Source of the DNA: Hydrotaea diabolus
Taxonomy: Eukaryota > Arthropoda > Insecta > Diptera > Muscidae
Length of the DNA: 64,000 nt
NCBI GenBank assembly: GCA_963513945.1
Contig: OY740722.1
Location: 9,451,628-9,515,627, forward strand
Direction: 5' to 3'
Both the position numbers and the translations under genes were made by a program. Of this stretch, positions 56,285 through 64,000 are shown piece after piece. How positions within the stretch are numbered: the first letter of the stretch is position 1; each line of letters starts with the position of its first letter. Below the pieces are notes generated by a model, which searched no databases, was not told the origin of the DNA, and saw only the letters and a list, made by a program, of their open reading frames with translations.

Positions 56285-56489
56285 AATATCTAAAGAGATT
56301 GAATCATTGCTAGGAGATGTTGAAACGGTCCTATCTCTTATCATTCATTTGCTAATGGACCTTTATCATGACAAGGCTAATCCTGGTTTGGTAAAACACT
56401 TAAGTAAGCAAATATTGTGCATAATGCTGTCGCTACCTCTTAAACTAAGATTACCAGAAAACAGAGAAAACAACATCAAGTGGTGTTGA
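56285..56489 (+). pseudogene. Unrecognised protein fragment
   Basis: A frame without ATG, read by eye from about 56,285, contains LLGDVETVLSLIIHLLMDLY, then GLVKHLSKQILCIMLSLP and ENNIKWC. It is leucine-rich and probably helical. The abrupt ends suggest a piece of a larger coding sequence. No family recognised. Confidence 0.3.
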
Positions 56490-56935
56490 CCGCAAAGGCC
56501 ATTGTGTTTTGTTTGGGCTTCCTTCCGGATACCATATCTGGTGTATAATTATGTTAGTGATGTCTATCATTTGATGACGTATTCCGACTTTTAGACATGC
56601 CGAGAAGTGGTCAACCAGCAATACCTTTGTAAAGGCCATTGGGTTGGCAAGATGCTTACAATAATTTATTCGATACACCACCTCAAAAAACCCTAAAAAT
56701 CCGTGCACTGATAGCTTCTAAAGTTTAATGATGATCATTTATGACCATATTTAAAATCTAAGAAAACTTGGCTGTTAAAAAAACAAAGATTCATTATTCC
56801 GTGTGTTCTGTCATTAAAAGACACAAGAACTACACAACTTACCAAAACAAGGCTGATTGTGATAAAAACTGGATGTTCGGTCGTGTGGGCAAGACATTAG
56901 TACCTGCTAGTTCAGATTAGAAAAGCTGAAAAACG

Positions 56936-57208
56936 ATGATTATAAAGTTTGACACTCCATTTATCAATAAAATTTCTGAGATGAGCCATGAATTTAAAAC
57001 CAAGAGACGGTATCAACGTATAAATTACATCGATGCAAAAGGCTTACATCTTAAGGGTCTGCAATGTGAAGCTTCAACGGGACATATCTCGCTAATGATA
57101 ATTTTAATTATAATAAGCGCTGCTGTAATTTATGAAGTGTACAAATGTGTACTAAGAAAAAGATCTAATGTAATTGTAGTTCGCTGGCCCCAGAATGTTC
57201 AGATTTAA
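56936..57208 (+). CDS. Unrecognised 90-residue frame with a transmembrane segment
   Basis: Opens at ATG. Residues 1-45 are hydrophilic (FKTKRRYQRINYIDAKG, LHLKGLQCEAS). Residues of about 51-68 (ISLMIILIIISAAVIYEVYK) form one membrane span, followed by a short basic tail (CVLRKR). This is the shape of the end of a type I membrane or envelope-like protein of a retroelement. A related open stretch upstream (56,800-56,905) ends in a stop. No homologue is named from sequence alone. Confidence 0.35.
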   Translation: MIIKFDTPFINKISEMSHEFKTKRRYQRINYIDAKGLHLKGLQCEASTGHISLMIILIIISAAVIYEVYKCVLRKRSNVIVVRWPQNVQI

Positions 57209-57209
57209 C

Positions 57210-58015
57210 TTAAAATTCCCATATAGTTATTTTTTGTATGTTTCTTTACCATGTGACCCTGTAGGGATATTCTTTATAATAGGAATATTCTTTATAATAT
57301 TATTAAACCACATTGTTTACGGAAAGAAAATTTAATGTGAAAGTAGAAAAACAGGCAATAAAAAATCTTTCTGGGAGATATGTTAGCGTTGTTTGGTTGG
57401 GAAAAGGAACGAGAATGATAATGAGTGAAATTTTCCATTAGATGTCTACGCAGGCAGTACGTTGTGTGTGGTAATAAAACTACCTTAATGAACATAAAAG
57501 TAGTTCTTCTCCTATAAGATTGAGTTACCTATTGATAATTCTTTTTTAAATAAAAATCAGTGTCTTACAAACGTTTTTTTAGAAAAGTAGAAACATGTTT
57601 TTTGCTTTTCTAAAAAAATATATTTATTTTATTTATATAATATGTTTCATACTTCCAGCTGAATTATTTTAATATCAACAGCTAATACAATATTAGCACT
57701 TCAAAAAGTTCAGTATGAATCAAAAAAAAATTAAAAACGCCTTAGCAAACAAAAGGAAGTAAAAATGCGTACTTAGTTTTTTATTTCCTGATGTTCCACC
57801 ATTATATATTTATTTATACAAAATTATATGCAACTTTTGAATGTATTACTTGCCAAATAAATAGTTTTTAGATCAAAATATGTTTGAAATATGTTGGCAA
57901 AATTTAGTTTTTTTATGTTTTAAGCAGTACGAAAAAACAATATATGCTATTAAAAGAAGGAATTTTAATTGTGGAAAAGCAAAACAAAGATAAAAAACAT
58001 AACACGAAAAATAAA
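57210..58015. other. AT-rich region, little content
   Basis: Only an X fragment at about 57,365-57,460 (ttgtttggttgggaaaagg, tctacgcaggcag) is seen. The rest is A/T-rich with no convincing frame. Confidence 0.5.
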
Positions 58016-58021
58016 AGTGAA

Positions 58022-58400
58022 GATGGAGTGTCCTAACCGAAATAGGTTTTGTGTTATCTACGGTTTATTTGTGGCTCGGGAAAAATAGCGCAGTGCAACG
58101 ATAACCTTCTTGGAAAATTACAATCGTTTTTAACCTATCTTTTGACAAAACATATGGTTTATTCCTGAAGTATCATGAATCGAAAAATAATGTCAAAAAC
58201 ATCCCATGTTCACGTACACTCTAATTTCGATGCATTGTAGTGAATATCCAGTTGAGTCGTGTTACTTTTGTCAAACAGTTCCACATACCAAAAGTATAAA
58301 GTATGAGTCGTTGCGCAAAATACATATAGCTACTTGTGAATCAGTGTAACCAGTTGGTACGATCGGATTCAAATCCCAATGCTTCTTCTGAGGAAACTTA
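58022..58400 (+). pseudogene. Possible zinc-finger-like element protein fragment
   Basis: Starts ECPNRNRFCVIYGLF with a stop soon after. Further on, in another frame, it reads EYPVESCYFCQTVPHTKSIKYESLRK. The CYFC block and NRNRFC start remind me of proteins frequent in insect repeats. Frameshifts prevent a firm call. Confidence 0.3.
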
Positions 58401-58719
58401 GAAAACGTAGTGCACTGAAATCACGTGGTGAACTTTGGTCTTTCCACCCGATCTCATCATCCATGGCGACTTTAACGACCGAACTGGCATATATTAAGTT
58501 TTGAGAGACATTGTTGGACCTTAAAATTAGCTACTATCATGGGTCTAAAAAGGGCTACTCTCATGGGACCATCAATGTACCAACCACAACTGGCAGGCTC
58601 GAACTAGTTATCCGACAGGGTGTGATAACATTGAGAACACACCAACTGTGCTGTCTTTTAAAATTATAATTCTCCCGCTGAATATCAAATTGGGACTCAT
58701 TCGAAATTTTGTTCGCGCA

Positions 58720-59110
58720 CTCTACTCTACTAGCTACTTATACTTAACTAATACAGATAGGAGCATGAAATTTTAAATATATTTGCAAAGATATGTCTAA
58801 TTTGTATAAAACTTAGTTGGAAATCTTCATGAATCGAAATTTCAAAGGACATTTTTTGTATCTGCTTGTCTTGATAAATAAATTTATTTGCAACTAACAG
58901 TAGAGATTTTCCTTTTCCATTAGACACCCATTAGATACTCTGCAAAAGTAGGACAATAAATTGTTTAATCTTGTATATCCTTTGAAAATCAAAAGTTCTT
59001 TAAAAAGAAAACAAGATCACGAAATGGAAACATAATTATGCAGTTCTTCAACATATTGCCTCTAGTTTCACTTGTATATACTAATAGTTTCGTTCTTTGG
59101 TGAAAATTTT
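58720..59110. repeat. Direct repeat A (diverged pair, first copy)
   Basis: From about ggagcatgaaatttt through gagattttcctttttc, aaaagtag, gaaaatcaaaa and gatcacgaaatg to ttcttcaacatat and gtttcacttgtat. Each block recurs in the same order at 59,830-60,190. Confidence 0.7.
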
Positions 59111-59829
59111 GTTGCACAGTGCTAAATTATGGGCATTCTTTACATATACATAGTGTTAAAACTTTAAGACGTTTTGTACTGATTATTGTTAGAAAATACT
59201 AAAGAAGCGCTAAAACCGCCCACATTTCCGAGTCTTATTTCTTTACATACTTGTAGTAGATATTCCAAATCTGATATTCTCTACAATAATACTTTCTTCA
59301 CGTTCTGGTCGTGTAAAATCGTTAAGTGGACTGTTCCACGCTCCTTTGCAAAATTGGGCGTGTATATTCTATAAATGCACTAATAATATATAATCCAAAT
59401 ATGATGTTCCTTGTCACTCCTCTTTTTAAAATCTTATAATATGATATTGTAATTAACTGAAACACAGTACTGTGTAAGACGATTTGCCTAAAATTATAGT
59501 CACTTAATTTTTGTTAAAAAGTGAGCGTGCCAACGCCTCTTTTCCCCTCTATCTTGTTTTCATACTCCTATGTTTTCTTTATATATACTCCAAATCCTAT
59601 GTTCCTATCTTAAATACATTTTTAATTCTGGCTTTGGATGTAGGCGGAGCCACGATCTTATGTAAAAACGCTTCCGTATATACTCTATGACAATTTATTT
59701 GTCTAAAATATTAATCTGTGTTAATTAAAAGACGATTTGCATTTAAGTATGCCTATAGCAATGCTTTTAAAAAGAGGGAGTGGCAAAACACTTTTCTCCT
59801 AGACGAATTTTATTACACAATAATAGTTT

Positions 59830-60190
59830 GCCGTAGTCGAATTCTGTTAATACTTTTCTAATATAGCCAGAAGCATGAAATTTCTAAAAAAAAAAATCGT
59901 TGGTAATCTTCATGGATCAAAATTTGAAAGGATACTTTTCGAATCTTTTTGTCCTAAAAAATAAACTCAAAAAATTATACCAAACAGCAGGGATTTTCCT
60001 TTTTCAGTTCATACCCATATTGCCTTTGCGGAACATACAAAAGTAGAAAAGTAAATTGTTTAAACTTGTATTTGCTTTGAAAATCAAAACTCCTTTAACA
60101 AGGAAATATGATCACGAAATGAAAGCATGATAATGTAGTTCTTCAACATATGGCGTCCAGTTTCACTTGTATGTAGTTTCTGTCGCATGG
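59830..60190. repeat. Direct repeat A (second copy)
   Basis: Offset about 1.1 kb from the first copy and visibly diverged. The intervening 59,110-59,830 also contains loosely similar stretches, so the true period may be about 1.1 kb. Confidence 0.7.
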
Positions 60191-60486
60191 TTTTTAATGA
60201 TCGCTACTGCGCTTTTGTAGGAGATGGATTGGTCTCGTTTTCTTTTCTAAAATAAGTGTGTAACTTGGTAAAATAAGTATGTTACTAGGTTACTAGGTAA
60301 ATCACACAGTCAACAAAAAAGAATGAAGTCAAAATACCTGTACAACAAGAAACCGGGTTTAAAATTTCCCAAACACCTCCAAAATCTGGATTTTTCGGGT
60401 GTAACACACTTATATTCCAGAGGAAAAATTCTCCCAAGATGACGGAAAGAACATCCGCGGTACCTGTAACGGAATAGGTTAACGAT

Positions 60487-60987
60487 ATGCCGATGGATGT
60501 GGGACCGTCTTCTGGCGGAGAAGAAATTGCTTGTGCAGTTAGACTTATGGATACTGCTGTTAAAAAACCGGAAGGAACACCGAACTCAATTTCAGCTTTG
60601 AGTGTGAACCTGCAGACACCGGTTTTAAAATGTCCTACTTCTGCCAGCGATGTGTTCATTGACGTTGAGGCCGGAGAGAGGCCGACTATTCAAACGGTTG
60701 ATTTGGCCTGTTCGTCAAGTAATAGCAGACCTAGAAAATTGACAGTCATTCCAGCGAGAATGACTGTATTTATTTCTCGGTTTGCCCCTGACACCGAAAT
60801 AGATAACATTAGTTATTATATGAAGTCGAAGTTGGAAGGTGACTTTGATTTGAATATTTTTAAATTTAACTCGTCTTCTAATCATTTATCCTCATTCAAG
60901 ATAAATGTGTCAGAAGATATCTTCGATAAGATTGTTGACTCAAGGAGTTTGTTCAAAGAAGTAATAGAGGAGGGAGATCTAGGTTAG
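60487..60987 (+). pseudogene. Non-LTR retrotransposon ORF1 fragment
   Basis: ATG-initiated, 166 codons. The C-terminal half (from about residue 85) reads RKLTVIPARMTVFISRFAPD, EIDNISYYMKSKL, LNIFKFNS and LSSFKINVSEDIFDKIVD. This is the RNA-recognition-like fold common at the end of ORF1 proteins of CR1/jockey-group elements. The first half is low complexity, Ser/Pro-rich. ORF1 proteins bind element RNA. The usual N-terminal region is absent or lost. Confidence 0.65.
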
Positions 60988-61037
60988 CGAAATTGCCAGC
61001 TAAGTGTACAAACTCTTCAAAAAACTAGATAAGGTAT

Positions 61038-61610
61038 ACCTATAGCTTACCAAAACGTAAGAGGTTTAAAAACTAAATTAAGTCGCTTATTTGTTGAAAT
61101 ACGTTCATTTCAAGTTATGAGAATGCATCCAATTTCTACTCCGGAGGACAACCACCACCCGACTATAGGTATTTTATTTTCAGTTACATTACCTTACCAA
61201 TCACCATCTAGTCCTGCTGGTGACTTTTCTAGATATTGCTTCAAACGTTGTGATTTTCATAGACTTATTTCCCTTTTATTATCTGTTGATTGGAATGCTA
61301 TATGCTGTTGTAGTACTATTGCGGAATTTGATTTTGCTGTTAAGAAATTTTATGACATACTACATGAATTTGTATCTAAAACAGTGCCTATGGAACCCAT
61401 TGTTGTAGAAAAAACTATGCCTTGGTCTTCTATGGAGTTATGTAGATTAAAAAACATAAAGAGTAAATCATTTTAAAGTTTCAAAAGAACAGGACTAACT
61501 GCTGATTATGGTAGATATTCCATAGCGAGACAACGGTACAATATCGAGGCTCGTCGATGCTGTAGGTCGTACTTGACAAGAGTTAGGGACAATTTTAAAA
61601 ACATCTTCTA
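61038..61610 (+). pseudogene. Non-LTR endonuclease remnant and linker
   Basis: Begins IAYQNVRGLKTKLSRL, the start of an AP-like endonuclease domain. Most of the domain is deleted and the frame continues with a linker (DFHRLISLLLSVDWN, AVKKFYDILHEFV, PWSSMELCRLKN). The catalytic His and Asp residues of the endonuclease are not present. Confidence 0.65.
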
Positions 61611-61619
61611 AGCCATCGA

Positions 61620-62455
61620 GAATAAGATTTAATGGTGTTGAGTTCTCAAGCGATCAGTCTATTGCAAACTGTTTTGCTGACTTTTTCAAAAATACATATT
61701 CACTACGTTCGTTTATTCCTGCAATTCAGTACCCTTACAAAATTTCATCAGTAGGTCAAATAGTACCTCCTTTTTTAGATTTTTCACTTATTGAACTAAA
61801 CTTGCATCGTCTTAAATCCACTAGTACTTCTGGACCCGATGGCATTCCGAATGTTTTATTGAAAGGCTGATCGGAATCCCTGGTCTTACCCTTATCCTTT
61901 TTATTTAATTCATCATTACAATTGGGGTACTTTCTTGATTTATGGAAACGGTCTTACTTGTTTCCACTTCATAAATCTGGTAGTCTGTTGGATGTATCGA
62001 ACTATAGAGGGATTGCTAAATTAAGCTCAATTCCTAAGTTATTTGAAAAAATTGTAACAAATTTTGTTTCACATAATGTGGCGCCCATACTCCATCCATG
62101 CCAACATGGATTCCGTAAGGGTCACACTACTATTACAAATCTACTTCAGTTTTCCTCTGAAGTTATAGATGCATTTATTCGTCGCAAGCAAACTGACGTT
62201 ATATATACTGATTTTAGTAAGGCATTTGATAAAGTAAATCACAGACTATTACTATTCAAGTTAAACAAAATTGGGTTTAGTAATAATTTCATAAATTGGC
62301 TTACCTCCTACCTAATTGGGAAGGAACAAGTAGTTTCATTTGAAAAAAGTCTTTCCAGATCAATTCGTATTTCCTCTGATGTCCCACAGGACCTATTCTC
62401 TTTTTACTATTCATTAACGACTCGCCCGACTCGATTATCAACTCTTATTTACTAA
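61620..62455 (+). pseudogene. Non-LTR reverse transcriptase, fingers and palm
   Basis: Pieces: SGPDGIPNVLLKG followed by a stop at 61,868, then open from 61,922 with SNYRGIAKLSSIPKLFEKI, QHGFRKGHTTITNLLQF, DVIYTDFSKAFDKVNH (motif A Asp) and SSDVPQ. After VPQ about 7-8 bases seem lost near 62,390. The correct continuation (GPILFLLFINDSPD) is then in the other frame. Confidence 0.8.
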
Positions 62456-62871
62456 TGTTTGCAGACGACGTTAAATTATTTTCCTCCTATGCTAGCTTTG
62501 CGGACAGTCGCATACTGCAGGGTGATTTGGACAGATTTAGTACTTGGTGTGAATTTAATTTTATGGAATTAAACCTTAAAAAGTGTAAGCATATGTGCTT
62601 TTCTAGACGTAGTTTGTTGGCTACTAAATTTAATTTATGTGGCTCTGAATTGGCATCGGTTGATTCATTTATTGATTTCGGTTTTTTGATGGATAGAAAG
62701 TTGAATTTTAATAACCATATCATTATTATGGTAAATAAAGCGTATGGTGTCTTTTATTTTGTGAAACGCTGGGAAAAAGAGTTTACCGATCCATATGCTA
62801 CGAAACAGCTTTATATATCCCTAGTTAGGCCAATAACTATGATTACTACGTTAACAAAATTGAGTCCGTGA
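62455..62871 (+). pseudogene. Non-LTR reverse transcriptase, catalytic motif to thumb
   Basis: Reads MFADDVKLFSSYAS, so the xxDD active site is intact, then ELNLKKCKHMCFSR and DRKLNFNNHI up to LYISLVRPI. A deletion near 62,840 shifts the frame to the next segment. Confidence 0.8.
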
Positions 62872-63278
62872 AGAAAAACTTTTTAATATTCTGCTTAAGA
62901 GGTCTTCACTGGAATACTGGTTATGAACTTCCTTTTTATAATGACAGGTTAAATCTTATTAAATTGCCCTCATTGAAGAGTAGGCGAACTATGATGAATA
63001 CGATGATGGTATATAAAATTATATGTGGGGTTGTGGCTTCTGAATTCTTAATATCAAAAATTTCTATTAACGTCCCATTTAGACCTACTAGATACTATCA
63101 GTTCTTATACTTGGATTTTCAAAGGCACAATTATGCATGTGGTGACCCATTTCGTAGAATGTGTGCTGATTTTAATTCGTTATATCATTTAATTGATTTC
63201 TCCTTATGTTTTGATTCATTAAAAACTGTAATAATTTTTTATTTAAACTCATTACACCAAGGCTCAATGTCTTCATAA
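62868..63278 (+). pseudogene. Non-LTR reverse transcriptase, C-terminal domain
   Basis: Reads NFLIFCLRGLHWNTGYELPF, RLNLIKLPSLKSRR, FRPTRYYQF, DPFRRMCADFNSLYHLIDFS. This is the C-terminal domain of CR1/jockey-group polymerases, and it ends at a natural stop. Confidence 0.75.
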
Positions 63279-63730
63279 CAATTTTGGCTGCTATAAACAA
63301 ATTTAGTAATTGTTATTCTCCGTAAATACTTATGTATATTATGCTTTATATTATTTTTATTAGATTTTAATATTGTAATAAAGAAAGGTGGTGGTTATAT
63401 TTTGATTTTGTATTGCATGCTTCTAGTACTTCTCATACTTTGATTGGATTGTATTATTGTATTAAATTAAGGTGGTGGTTATATTATAAAGTATTAATTT
63501 GGTGTTTATATTTTCTAGTGATTATTATTAATATTTTTTTTTGTACCGATTGGCTGTTGATAAATATCTGTAGCTAATTTACATGGATGACGTTTCTTGT
63601 CAACTCCATTATGGATCGGTCCATAATGTGTACGTTGTCCCTACGTCATGGGGACGTGGCCTCCTCGGTCGGCAGGGGCGGGTGTGAGTGGCGTGGGAAC
63701 GTTCGTCTAAAAAAAAAAAAAAAAAAAAAA
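63279..63730 (+). mobile_element. Non-LTR 3' UTR and poly(A)
   Basis: Contains two ggtggtggttatatt blocks (63,388 and about 63,470), a palindrome (attatggatcggtccataat) near 63,610, and an unusually GC-rich stretch (63,640-63,700). It ends in a 21-base A run at 63,710-63,730. Confidence 0.65.
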
Positions 63731-64000
63731 CTTAGTTGAATATCAACCGACTGCGGCCTTTCGAATAGTGTATATACTCTTAAAATTACACTGAAAAAAT
63801 TTGTCTATTTTTCCTGTAAACTCATTTGTTTTAAAATTTTTTGTAATTTTTTAACTTTGGATGCGTTTTTACACATAATTTTTTAAAAGGAAGTGAACAA
63901 TTTATGAACTGAATAGTTAAGAGATTGTTCTTAAGAATACAATTCGGCTGATTAAGTTATTCAACTTTTATTAAAACAACATTTTTTGAAAAAAATACAA
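63731..64000. other. Flank, nothing recognised
   Basis: AT-rich sequence running to the window edge. No frame or repeat recognised. Confidence 0.5.

Noticed and set aside
1..64000. CRISPR array, bacterial operons, tRNA or rRNA genes
   Set aside because: No short regularly spaced repeats with unique spacers, no Shine-Dalgarno-led gene strings and no tRNA-like cloverleaf were seen. Composition and elements are those of an insect nucleus.

Overview
The window looks like repeat-rich, strongly AT-biased nuclear DNA of an insect, most likely a higher fly. The evidence is the mix of degraded Penelope-like, jockey-type, BEL/Pao, Tc1/mariner and foldback elements. I recognise no intact host gene, tRNA or rRNA, and almost every coding-looking stretch is a mobile-element remnant. 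The species call is an inference from element families.

Layout. (1) 1-15,638, continuing at 18,631-19,490: a tandem array with a full unit of about 3.6 kb. Each unit holds a foldback-element arm, a 330-bp repeat present up to twice, a 74-residue open frame, the eroded GIY-YIG end of a Penelope-like element (PLE-B), and a hammerhead-ribozyme-like motif. (2) 15,639-18,630: insertions in that array. These are a 563-bp segment flanked by a 9-bp duplication and a 5'-truncated jockey-type tail with poly(A) and target-site duplication, part of which was later duplicated in tandem. (3) 19,509-22,216: a second Penelope-like element (PLE-A) present as a head-to-head palindrome of about 1.35 kb per arm, with a hammerhead-like motif downstream of the left-arm ORF. 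(4) 21,845-about 47,090: four macro-repeats (U1-U4) of about 6.0, 6.0, 6.9 and 6.4 kb. Each carries the PLE-A 3' end, a 410-bp repeat, a PLE-B reverse transcriptase remnant, a small inverted-repeat element, an internally deleted mariner and an unidentified dispersed repeat (called X here). (5) 47,645-52,614: a degenerate BEL/Pao retrotransposon with two LTRs, gag and pol pieces, interrupted by a foldback element with 3-bp TAA flanks. (6) 52,650-56,103: a DNA transposon with inverted repeats of about 340 bp and a roughly 730-residue transposase-like gene broken by two frameshifts and a stop. (7) 56,104-60,280: fragments of unknown origin and a diverged 1.1-kb direct repeat. (8) about 60,285-63,730: a degenerate non-LTR retrotransposon (ORF1, endonuclease start, reverse transcriptase, poly(A)).

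The elements do not form a working pathway. They record a history of nested insertion, palindrome formation and unequal exchange. The most interesting signals are the hammerhead-like motifs of the two PLE families, the PLE palindrome, the recombinant structure of U2 within the macro-array, the unclassified TIR transposon, and repeat X, whose frames look coding but match nothing I recognise. All sequence comparisons were made by eye; no alignment or folding was run.
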